The translations under genes and the position numbers were made by a program. A stretch of DNA of 64,000 bases. Source: Treponema brennaborense. GTDB taxonomy: Bacteria > Spirochaetota > Spirochaetia > Treponematales > Treponemataceae. The stretch covers positions 1 to 64,000 of the forward strand of contig JAMPCJ010000011.1 in assembly GCA_023666275.1 (NCBI GenBank), written 5' to 3'. A model generated the notes under the pieces. It worked only from the letters and a program-made list of their open reading frames with translations, was not told the origin of the DNA and did no database searches. Below, in pieces: positions 26,169 to 33,783 of the stretch (positions are counted from its first letter, which is position 1; each line of letters begins with the position of its first letter).

Positions 26169-26849
26169 ATGCCGAATTTTCAAACCAAATCGCGTGAACG
26201 CGTGCGCGACCACGGCGAAGTGTTCACCGCCGAACGCGAAGTAAAAGCCATGTGCGACTTGGTAAAAGACGAATGCGAGCGCATAGACAGCCGTTTTTTG
26301 GAACCCGCCTGCGGCGACGGCAATTTTCTTGCCGAAATCCTTGCGCGAAAACTTGCGGCAGTCAAGCGCAGGTACGGCAAAAGTCATTTCGACTACGAAA
26401 AAAACGCCGTGCTTGCCGCGTCGAGCATTTACGGCGTGGACATCCTGCTTGACAACGTGCTCGCATGCCGCAATCGCATGTTTGCGATTTGGGACGCAGA
26501 ATACGGCGCCGCCTGCAAAAACGAATGCAGCGATCAAACGCGCGAGGCGGTCAAGTTTATTCTTTCGCACAATATCGTCTGCGGCAACGCCCTTACGCTT
26601 AAATGCGTGGACGAAAACGCAAACGACACCGCCGAGCCGATTGTGTTTTCCGAATGGGCATTTGTTTCCGAAAGCCGAATGCAGCGGCGCGACTACACAT
26701 TCGCCGCGCTTTTGAACACGGCGGAATATAACGAAAAAAACAAGGAAAAAGGACAGCGCAGTTTGTTCGCAAACGAAGAAGGCGAAGACGAGCCGACATT
26801 CCTGAAACAATACGTATCGCATTACAGGAGCGTGCATGAAAACGGCTGA
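26169..26849 (+). CDS. Adenine methylase-like protein, first ORF
   Basis: 226 residues from MPNFQTKSRERV; upstream starts add a stretch unlike the family, and no ribosome site is clear. HGEVFTAEREVKAM and FLEPACGDGNFLAEIL (motif I, AdoMet loop) are typical of N6-adenine methylases, but no NPPY motif follows, so on its own it lacks the catalytic tetrapeptide. The next ORF overlaps by 14 bp and has both motifs. The two may form a heteromeric methylase, or this ORF may be a degenerate duplicate. Confidence 0.75.
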   Translation: MPNFQTKSRERVRDHGEVFTAEREVKAMCDLVKDECERIDSRFLEPACGDGNFLAEILARKLAAVKRRYGKSHFDYEKNAVLAASSIYGVDILLDNVLACRNRMFAIWDAEYGAACKNECSDQTREAVKFILSHNIVCGNALTLKCVDENANDTAEPIVFSEWAFVSESRMQRRDYTFAALLNTAEYNEKNKEKGQRSLFANEEGEDEPTFLKQYVSHYRSVHENG

Positions 26850-28332
26850 CACAATATTCGGAAACGTTTATAACCCCGACGTGCTTTCCTGCCTTGCGAA
26901 TTTGAGCAGCGACGAAGTTTTTACGCCGCCGGAAATCGTAAATCAGATGCTCGACATGCTGCCGCAGGAATTGTTCGAAAATCCCGACACGACCTTTTTA
27001 GACCCCGCGTGCAAAACGGGCGTGTTCCTGCGCGAAATCGCCAAGCGGCTTATAAAAGGCTTGGAGCCGCAATTCCCCGACTTGCAGGAACGCATAGACC
27101 ATATATTCCGCAAGCAGCTTTTCGGGATTGCCATAACCGAGCTTACGAGCCTGCTTTCGCGGCGCAGCGTGTATTGCAGCAAAAGAGCGGACGGCGAGTT
27201 CTCGGTGAGCCGCTTTGACAGCGCCGAAGGGAATATCCGTTTTAAGCGCATAAAGCACACCTGGAAAAACGGCAAATGCATCCACTGCGGCGCAAGCCGG
27301 ACCGAATACGAGCGCGGCGGCGAGCTGGAAACCCACGCTTACGAGTTTATTCACACTACCGATTTGGAGAAGTTATTCGATATGAAATTCGACGTTATCA
27401 TAAGCAATCCGCCGTATCAACTGAGCGACGGCGGCGCACAAGCGAGCGCAATTCCTATTTATCAGCATTTTGTAGAAACAGCAAAAAAATTAAAGCCGAG
27501 ATATTTGACGATGATTATTCCCGCAAGATGGTTTTCAGGAGGAAGAGGTTTGGATAATTTCCGTGCTATAATGCTGCATGACAAAAGAGTTTGCTATTTA
27601 TACGACTTTTTTGATTCAAACGATTGTTTTCCTGGAATAGATTTGTCTGGTGGCGTCTGTTACTTTTTGTGGGACAGAGAATATAACGGGAAATGTAAAG
27701 TTACTTCAAACTATCAAGATAAAGTCACTACACTAAGTCGTTATTTGATAACAGACGATGATGTGTTTGTTAGATTTAATGAAGCAGTTAGTATTTTAAC
27801 GAAAATTTTTAATCATCAAGAGAAAAAATTTTCAACTTTGATAAGTTCAAGCAAACCATTTGGGTTACGTACATTTTATAAGCCAAAAGATATTGGAAAA
27901 ATTCATTTATACGCTTATCCCAAAGCGGGATATTGTGACTTACAAGATATTGTAGTAAATCAAGAATTTATCGATAAATACAAAGTGTTTATTTCCGCAG
28001 CATATGGTGAAAGAGGTGCATTCCCATATTTAGTAATAGGAAAACCATTTTTAGGTGAACCTAATTCTATTTGTACTGAAACATATCTTATGATAAATCC
28101 AACAACAAGCAAACTAGAATGTGAAAATGTTATATCATACATAAAAACAAAATTTTTTCGATTCCTTGTTTTATTAAGAAAAAACACGCAACACGCAGTT
28201 AAAGCCGTCTATCAATTTGTTCCTATGCAGAACTTTTCCAAGTCTTGGACTGATGAAGAACTGTACGCCAAATACAATCTCACGCAAGATGAAATCGACT
28301 TTATCGAAAGCATGGTTCGCCCTATGGAGTAA
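26836..28332 (+). CDS. N6-adenine DNA methylase, Eco57I-like
   Basis: 498 residues. DEVFTPPEIVNQMLD, motif I FLDPACKTGVFL (54-65), catalytic NPPY at 191-194 within FDVIISNPPYQLSDGG, then a target-recognition half. A Cys4-like CIHCG segment lies near 149. From about 27560 to 28250 the DNA is markedly AT-rich compared with the first half, which suggests an exchanged specificity domain. It methylates adenine to protect host DNA; the likely nuclease is the GIY-YIG-like helicase 0.8 kb downstream, beyond an inverted toxin-antitoxin pair. Confidence 0.88.
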   Translation: MKTADTIFGNVYNPDVLSCLANLSSDEVFTPPEIVNQMLDMLPQELFENPDTTFLDPACKTGVFLREIAKRLIKGLEPQFPDLQERIDHIFRKQLFGIAITELTSLLSRRSVYCSKRADGEFSVSRFDSAEGNIRFKRIKHTWKNGKCIHCGASRTEYERGGELETHAYEFIHTTDLEKLFDMKFDVIISNPPYQLSDGGAQASAIPIYQHFVETAKKLKPRYLTMIIPARWFSGGRGLDNFRAIMLHDKRVCYLYDFFDSNDCFPGIDLSGGVCYFLWDREYNGKCKVTSNYQDKVTTLSRYLITDDDVFVRFNEAVSILTKIFNHQEKKFSTLISSSKPFGLRTFYKPKDIGKIHLYAYPKAGYCDLQDIVVNQEFIDKYKVFISAAYGERGAFPYLVIGKPFLGEPNSICTETYLMINPTTSKLECENVISYIKTKFFRFLVLLRKNTQHAVKAVYQFVPMQNFSKSWTDEELYAKYNLTQDEIDFIESMVRPME

Positions 28333-28355
28333 ATTGTCTTATGCGCATCCAAACA

Positions 28356-28655
28356 TCACTTCCCGAACAAGTCGGCGTGCGTGCCTGTGCGGATCAGTTC
28401 CAAAACGAGCACATCTTCTTTAATTTGGTAAATCAAAAGCCAGTCCGGGCGGATGTGGCACTCATAATGGTTTTTCCACTTTCCTTCCAAAGCGTGGTCG
28501 TTGTATTTTTCGGGGAGCGTTTCGCCGTTCGCGAGAAGTTTTACAATGGGATAAAGTTCTTTTATGTCCAGCCCTCTTTTCTTTGCGAGTTTGATTTCCT
28601 TTTTGAATTTAGAGGTCCCGCGGACTGTATATTTTGCGTTTTCAAACGCTACCAT
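28356..28655 (-). CDS. yafQ: YafQ-type mRNA interferase toxin
   Basis: 99 residues: YTVRGTSKFKKEIKLAKKRGLDIKEL, then DHALEGKWKNHYECHIRPDWLLIYQI and LELIRTGTHADLF. The last part holds the RelE/YafQ-fold active-site histidines and ends at HADLF as in YafQ. These toxins cut mRNA on the ribosome. It overlaps the antitoxin gene upstream by 7 bp. The pair is opposite in direction to the methylase and helicase genes that flank it. Confidence 0.92.
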   Translation of the reverse strand: MVAFENAKYTVRGTSKFKKEIKLAKKRGLDIKELYPIVKLLANGETLPEKYNDHALEGKWKNHYECHIRPDWLLIYQIKEDVLVLELIRTGTHADLFGK

Positions 28656-28966
28656 TTTTTCATATCCTCAAAAAGTTCCTCCACGTTGTCATACAAACCG
28701 TATTTCTTGGGATTTTTCTTGTATTTTTCGGGATTCTTCGCGTACTTCGCAAGAAATCTGTCGCCCTCTTTCATCGCGCGGATTGTTGCCCTGTTCGGTT
28801 TTTCTTCGGGATATTCCACTTTGAACGGAATGCCGCGGTGCAGAATCGCCTGCCGCAAAAAGACGTTCACCGCATCGCTCAAGGTGAGCCCCAATCCTTC
28901 GAAAAGCTGCGAGGCTTCCGCCTTTACGTCCTCGTCAATGCGAATATTCGTGCTTACCGATGCCAT
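28649..28966 (-). CDS. dinJ: RelB/DinJ-type antitoxin
   Basis: 105 residues. The ribbon-helix-helix start TNIRIDEDVKAEASQLFEGLGLTLSDAVNVFLRQ is typical of DinJ, and PFKVEYPEEKPN starts the toxin-binding part. The acidic/lysine C-terminal extension (KYKKNPKKYGLYDNVEELFEDMKKW) is longer than in E. coli DinJ. It neutralises YafQ and represses its own promoter in the gap before the dispersed repeat. Confidence 0.9.
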   Translation of the reverse strand: MASVSTNIRIDEDVKAEASQLFEGLGLTLSDAVNVFLRQAILHRGIPFKVEYPEEKPNRATIRAMKEGDRFLAKYAKNPEKYKKNPKKYGLYDNVEELFEDMKKW

Positions 28967-29069
28967 GTTTTTCTCCCTTTGGTTCGTGCTTTTATGCGCA
29001 CATCATACATCAAAATATGCCGTTTGTAAATACATTGTAAATCGAAAACTCGGCGCATTGTTTGCCGCT

Positions 29070-29146
29070 GTAGGCGAAGCAATCTATTGCGCGGATCGCT
29101 TCGCCTACGGCTCGCGATGACGGTGCGACGAAGCAATCTATATTTC
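29070..29146. repeat. Dispersed inverted repeat, GATTGCTTCG family
   Basis: Perfect arms GTAGGCGAAGC (29070-29080) and GCTTCGCCTAC (29098-29108), then GCTCGCGATGAC and a further GACGAAGCAATC to 29138. It lies between the antitoxin gene start and the helicase gene, close to the presumed promoters of both. Confidence 0.8.
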
Positions 29147-29157
29147 ATGGAGCAAAA

Positions 29158-31731
29158 ATGAAAGAAAACGATTTTTTTCCCGAACGTCCGAAACTTACGC
29201 CCACGATTTACGCCTATGAATTGCCCGGCGTTCCGTCGCACGAGGGCTATATCAAAGTGGGCTATACCGACCGCTCCGCCGAAGAGCGCATCAAAGAGCA
29301 GCTGCACACAAGCGCCGTGCCTTACAAAATAGTATTGAAAGAATCGGCAATGCGCGCGGACGGCACTTCTTTCCGCGATGCCGACGTGCACAAAATACTG
29401 CGCCGCAAAGGTTTCAGGCAGCTCAACGAAGGCAAAGACAAAAACGAATGGTTTGCGTGCACGGCGGACGACGTGCTTTCGGCACTGCTCGAATTGCGCG
29501 ACGGCATTATATCCGAAGAAAACCGCACGCTCGCTTTCAAAATGCGCCCCGAACAGACACGCGCCGTGCAGAAGACCATGGCGTATTTCGAAAGCGCAAG
29601 CCGCGAAGATGCGGACAAGCCTCCCAAATTTTTATGGAACGCGAAAATGCGTTTCGGCAAAACGTTTGCCGCGTATCAGCTTGCGCGCGAAATGGATTTG
29701 AAGCGCGTTCTCGTGCTCACATTCAAGCCCGCCGTGGAATCCGCCTGGCGCGAGGATTTGATTTCGCATGTCGATTTCGAGGGCTGGCAGTTTGTCTCGA
29801 ACAAAGACGCGCGCGACAGCAGCGTGAATATCGACGAGCAGTTTGCCGCGTGCGACAAGTCGCGGCCGATTGTCGTCTTCGGTTCGTTTCAGGATTTGCT
29901 CGGCACAAACGAAAGCGGCGGCATCAAGGCGAAAAACGAATTCATTCACACCGCAAACTGGGACTTGGTGATTTTCGACGAATACCATTTCGGCGCCTGG
30001 CGCGAGAATGCGAAAAAGCTGTTCGAAGATCCCGACGACGAAGCAAACGCCGATTTCGATGCGGAACAGTACAAGCGCACCGAGGCGGACAACGCATGCA
30101 ACGAAGATTTTCTGCCGATTACCGCGCGCCGTTATTTGTTCCTTTCGGGCACGCCGTTCCGCGCGCTTAACAGCGGCGAATTTATAGAAGACCAAATCTA
30201 CAACTGGACATATTCGGACGAACAGCGCGCCAAAGTACAGTGGCGCGGCTCTGACAATCCGTATCTTGCCCTGCCCCGCATGGTTTTGCTTACCTACCGC
30301 ATTCCCGAAAGCATCCGGCAGATTGCCCTGCACGGCGAATTCGACGAGTTCGACTTGAACGTGTTTTTTTCGGCGGAAGGAAAAGGCGCGGAAGCAAAGT
30401 TCGTGTACGAAAGCGAAGTGCAGAAATGGCTTGATTTAATTCGCGGCTCGTATCTGCCGAGCAGCATCGACGATTTGAAGCTCGGTCAGGACAAGCGCCC
30501 GCCGATGCCCTATTCGGACACGCGGCTTTTGAATGTGCTTTCGCATACGCTGTGGTTTCTGCCGAATGTGGCGAGCTGTCAGGCAATGGCGAATCTGCTC
30601 GCGCAAAAACAGAACGCGTTTTATCACGACTATAAAATCATCGTCTGCGCGGGCAGCGGCGCGGGAATCGGGGTTGACGCACTGCGCCCCGTGCTCGCCG
30701 CAATGGAAAAAAATCCGCTCGAAACAAAAACTATCACGCTTTCGTGCGGCAAACTCACGACGGGCGTTACGGTAAAGCCGTGGACGGGCATTTTCATGCT
30801 GCGCAATTTGTCATCGCCCGAAACGTATTTTCAGGCGGCATTCCGCGTGCAAAGCCCGTGGGAAATCACCGACGGCAGCGGCGATCGGCAGATTATGAAA
30901 AGGGAATGCTACATCTTCGACTTTGCGCTCGACAGGGCGCTGCGGCAGATTTCCGACTATTCCTGCCGCCTGGACGTCGAAGAAAGCAACCCCGAAAAGA
31001 AAGTCGCCGAGTTTATTTCGTTCTTGCCCGTGCTTGCTTATGACGGAAGCACGATGAAACAGATTAACGCGCAGGACGTTCTCGATATTGCTATGGCAGG
31101 CACGAGCGCAACGCTGCTCGCCAAGCGCTGGGAATCGGCGCTGCTTGTAAACGTAGACAACGAAACGCTTTCGCGGCTCTTGAACAACAAGGACGCGCTC
31201 GATGCGATTATGAAAATCGAAGGCTTCCGTTCGCTCAATTCCGACATCGAAACAATCATCAACAAATCGGGCATCGTGAAAAAAGCGAAAAAAGAAGGCG
31301 GCAGTCTTTCCCAAAAAGAAAAGGCCGAGGTTTCCGCAGCGGAAAAAGAATACAAGTCCAAGCGCAAACAAATTCAGGAAAAGCTGATAAAGTTTGCGAC
31401 GCGCATTCCCGTGTTCATGTATCTCACCGACTGCCGCGAGCGCTCGCTCAAAGACGTGATTACGCAGGTGGAGCCTTCGCTTTTCAAAAAAGTAACGGGG
31501 CTCGGCGTAAAGGATTTCGAACTGCTGTGCTCGCTCGGCGTTTTCAACGCGAGCTTGATGAACGACGCCATTTTCAAATTCAAGCGTTATGAAGATTCGT
31601 CTCTTTCCTATACGGGCATAGACCGCCATGCGGATGAAAAAGAAGTCGGCGGCTGGGATACGGAAATCCGCCGCGAGGAATACGAGCGGCTTTTTTACGG
31701 ACAGCAGGCAGGGGTAAAATCAGGGCAATGA
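29158..31731 (+). CDS. GIY-YIG-like nuclease fused to a DEAD/DEAH-type helicase
   Basis: 857 residues. The N-terminal 100 (IYAYELPG at 17-24, GYIKVGYTDRSAEERIKEQ from 30) resemble the T5orf172/GIY-YIG nuclease fold. Then comes a superfamily-2 ATPase: Walker A in KMRFGKT (163-169), box DEYH at 274-277, SGTPFRAL motif III, and TYFQAAFRVQSPW as motif VI. The C-terminal part includes a charged coiled coil (KKAKKEGGSLSQKEKAE). With the methylase ORFs this makes a probable restriction system in which this protein is the translocase and nuclease. The antitoxin-toxin pair separates it from the methylases. Confidence 0.82.
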   Translation: MKENDFFPERPKLTPTIYAYELPGVPSHEGYIKVGYTDRSAEERIKEQLHTSAVPYKIVLKESAMRADGTSFRDADVHKILRRKGFRQLNEGKDKNEWFACTADDVLSALLELRDGIISEENRTLAFKMRPEQTRAVQKTMAYFESASREDADKPPKFLWNAKMRFGKTFAAYQLAREMDLKRVLVLTFKPAVESAWREDLISHVDFEGWQFVSNKDARDSSVNIDEQFAACDKSRPIVVFGSFQDLLGTNESGGIKAKNEFIHTANWDLVIFDEYHFGAWRENAKKLFEDPDDEANADFDAEQYKRTEADNACNEDFLPITARRYLFLSGTPFRALNSGEFIEDQIYNWTYSDEQRAKVQWRGSDNPYLALPRMVLLTYRIPESIRQIALHGEFDEFDLNVFFSAEGKGAEAKFVYESEVQKWLDLIRGSYLPSSIDDLKLGQDKRPPMPYSDTRLLNVLSHTLWFLPNVASCQAMANLLAQKQNAFYHDYKIIVCAGSGAGIGVDALRPVLAAMEKNPLETKTITLSCGKLTTGVTVKPWTGIFMLRNLSSPETYFQAAFRVQSPWEITDGSGDRQIMKRECYIFDFALDRALRQISDYSCRLDVEESNPEKKVAEFISFLPVLAYDGSTMKQINAQDVLDIAMAGTSATLLAKRWESALLVNVDNETLSRLLNNKDALDAIMKIEGFRSLNSDIETIINKSGIVKKAKKEGGSLSQKEKAEVSAAEKEYKSKRKQIQEKLIKFATRIPVFMYLTDCRERSLKDVITQVEPSLFKKVTGLGVKDFELLCSLGVFNASLMNDAIFKFKRYEDSSLSYTGIDRHADEKEVGGWDTEIRREEYERLFYGQQAGVKSGQ

Positions 31732-31787
31732 CAAAGTTCTGCCTTGCGAATTGTGCAGCGAAGCGGATTACTAAATTAAAAAAACGC

Positions 31788-32888
31788 TTAATATGTTACT
31801 TTCCAACAGCCGTTCTTATCCGCCCCGATGCGTTCAATAAGATTAAGACTTTCCAAAGTTCTCAAATTGGTTCTGACGGTTTCTCTTGTTTTTCCGATTT
31901 TTTCAGCCAATTCATCATACGTGTAGCGCGGGTTTTTAAGGAGCAATTCCAAAAGTTTGCGTTGTGCTGCATTTACAGGCAGATTTACAGGCAGATTTAC
32001 AGGCAGAATGCCGTCTGTATTTTCGCTGTTTTCTGCATTTACAGGCAGATTTTCTGCACGGATATGAAGATATCGGTTCTTTAATTCGTTGTGTTCCCCA
32101 AGAAGAAGATTCCTGAAAAATCGTTCCAGAAAGACAGGACTTTCTTGAATGCCTTTCTGAAGGTTTGTATAATTCGCACGAACTAAAGCATTTCTAAAAT
32201 ACCATGAATTTTCGGCAAAGATATTGTTGTCAGCATTAAAACCAAGCGAACGCAAATATTTGATTGTAAATACAGCTGCAGTTCTTGTATTTCCTTCGCC
32301 GAATGCATGAATCTGCCAGAGATGAGAAACAAAGAACGTAATATGCTTTACAATTTCTTCCATGCTGAGATTCTTGTAATTGAAATTCCTTTCCTGCTCA
32401 AAGTCATAATCCAAAGCTGCTTTCAATTCAAATGCAGCACCATACATTACAGTATCACCGTCAAGAACCCATTCTCGTTTTGAAATATCATAGTCGCGAA
32501 TCTTTCCGGCATACTTGAAGATACCTTCAAACAATCGGCCATGGATTGCAATCAAATGAGATGGAGAAAAGTTGAAGGATTTTTCACTGAGAATCTGTGC
32601 TATACGAGAAGCAACTTTATCAGCTTCTTCTGTGCGTTCTTCATCATCCGAAGTTCTGTCTGTTTTTGATTCATAGTAACTGTCAATAATAAACTTTGCT
32701 TCATCAAAAGTAATATCGCCTTCAATGTTTCGTTTTGCGGTTTCATAGAGATATTTTGACGGAGTAAGACCGTCCACCTGCTGCAAACCGATGGCTGTAG
32801 ACCATGCGTAAGTCTTTTCCTTTTTTGAAGGTTCGGAATTTCTTATGTATTCTTCAAAGTCCAATTCGTAATTTTTTTTGCTTGGCAT
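31788..32888 (-). CDS. Fic-domain protein with C-terminal winged helix
   Basis: 366 residues. The Fic motif is HAFGEGNTRT (194-203), a variant of HPFxxGNGR with Ala for Pro. The N-terminal TAIGLQQVDGL helix is the usual start of this subfamily. Residues about 290-312 are a linker built of ILPVNLPVN repeats encoded by a 12-bp tandem repeat. The end (LLKNPRYTYDELAEKIGKTRETVRTNLR) is a winged helix. Fic enzymes modify proteins with AMP or a related nucleotide part; this class usually has a DNA-binding tail. Lower GC than neighbouring genes. Array 3 lies directly upstream. Confidence 0.88.
   Translation of the reverse strand: MPSKKNYELDFEEYIRNSEPSKKEKTYAWSTAIGLQQVDGLTPSKYLYETAKRNIEGDITFDEAKFIIDSYYESKTDRTSDDEERTEEADKVASRIAQILSEKSFNFSPSHLIAIHGRLFEGIFKYAGKIRDYDISKREWVLDGDTVMYGAAFELKAALDYDFEQERNFNYKNLSMEEIVKHITFFVSHLWQIHAFGEGNTRTAAVFTIKYLRSLGFNADNNIFAENSWYFRNALVRANYTNLQKGIQESPVFLERFFRNLLLGEHNELKNRYLHIRAENLPVNAENSENTDGILPVNLPVNLPVNAAQRKLLELLLKNPRYTYDELAEKIGKTRETVRTNLRTLESLNLIERIGADKNGCWKVTY
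31972..32049 (-). repeat. 12-bp tandem repeat inside the fic gene
   Basis: TTTACAGGCAGA occurs three times head to tail (31972-32007) and once more at 32038-32049, encoding LPVN units of the linker on the minus strand. Copy change would keep the frame and alter linker length. Confidence 0.9.
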
Positions 32889-32907
32889 ATTTATATCCTA
32901 ATTTATA

Positions 32908-32999
32908 GCCTATTTGCGGTATATCAAATAGGTTATTTATGATATACCAAATAGCCTATTTATGATATGTCAAATAGCCTATTTGCAATATGCTCAACA
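32908..32999. repeat. Palindromic tandem array 3, 23-bp period
   Basis: Four units start at 32908, 32931, 32954 and 32977, exactly 23 bp apart; weaker units flank on both sides (about 32885 and 33000). Each has arms CCTATTTG and CAAATAGG (or close) around an ATAT centre. The leftmost weak unit overlaps the fic start codon, so the array is the fic upstream region. The sequence is unrelated to arrays 1 and 2. Confidence 0.88.
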
Positions 33000-33271
33000 G
33001 CCTGTCGGCGCAATGACGGGGTGCGGTTAGTGATTTTCTTCTTATTTTTGCCGTGCAAAAAAACGCGGCGGCATTTATGCAAACGAACTTTGCCGAGGTT
33101 CTCCGCAGCGGACGGCACGCACTGCGCATCCGCGTCATATACCCGCTTCGGCGCAAATGAATGCAAAACGTCCGCAGCGGCAATGTTCGCTGCAAAAGCC
33201 GCCGCACGGCAGTTTGATTCATGCGGAGAGTTTCATAGCCCCGATGCTTGCGTCGAGGCATGTTGATTTTG
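33000..33271. other. Intergenic stretch with no recognisable gene
   Basis: Between array 3 and the small Cys-rich gene. Frames here are short, have no ribosome site and no family resemblance. Apart from a decayed fifth array unit at the left edge I see nothing. Confidence 0.5.
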
Positions 33272-33421
33272 TCATGATGCCGAACAGCTGCGTCCGCAGC
33301 AGCCGCAGTTGCCGCAGCATGCGCCCGTCCGCTTCATCAGTATTCGGCGGCGAATCATTGATTTGATTATCGCCGCAACGGCGACAATCAGCGCCAAAGA
33401 AATTACGACCGTTGCAATCAT
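33272..33421 (-). CDS. Small FeoB-associated Cys-rich membrane protein
   Basis: 49 residues, behind a strong GGAGG site. One transmembrane segment (VVISLALIVAVAAII), then a basic turn and a Cys-rich end GACCGNCGCCGRSC. Such tiny proteins are common downstream of feoB and are thought to help iron transfer or FeoB assembly. It lies 362 bp downstream of feoB on the same strand, separated by several hairpins. Recognised from layout and Cys pattern. Confidence 0.8.
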   Translation of the reverse strand: MIATVVISLALIVAVAAIIKSMIRRRILMKRTGACCGNCGCCGRSCSAS

Positions 33422-33478
33422 AAAACCTCCAATTTTGCGACAGTGAGCGAATTATAAAATTCGGGAACAGTTGCAAAC

Positions 33479-33694
33479 GCGATTTCGCAATGCAATGAGA
33501 AATCGCAGTGAATAAGCGAGTTTCGCGCGAAGCGTAAAACTCGTATTAAAATCAGCGGCACCATCTTTGCCGCTGATTTTAAATGTCCCTTAATTTCCGG
33601 CATTTAAGGAAACTTCGGTTTCCGAAATCGCCGAAAAAGTTGTTTCACAGAAAAGGAAGTTAAAATCCGCACGCAATTTCAGCGCGGATTTTAA
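33479..33694. terminator. Series of hairpins between feoB and the Cys-rich gene
   Basis: Three clear inverted repeats: GCGATTTC/GAAATCGC (33479-33506), TTAAAATCAGCGGC with a perfect 14-bp partner (33546-33582), and TTAAAATCCGC/GCGGATTTTAA (33660-33694). The last two have A/T-rich stem bases able to act as terminators or RNA-stabilising ends for the feoB transcript in the minus direction. The rest of the 33422-33783 gap shows no gene. Confidence 0.6.
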
Positions 33695-33783
33695 TTTTAA
33701 CTTCCATATAAAAGCGCGATGCCGAAAGCTTCGATTTCCGAAGCAAAATACGGCACCGCCGAAACAGCGTACCGCGCCGAAAA

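Noticed and set aside
32956-33261. Small minus-strand ORF in the fic-feo gap
   Set aside because: No ribosome site, odd composition and overlap with array 3; no resemblance to a protein family.
33219-33476. 85-residue minus-strand ORF
   Set aside because: Out of frame with the 49-residue Cys-rich protein, which has the ribosome site and a sensible membrane and Cys pattern.
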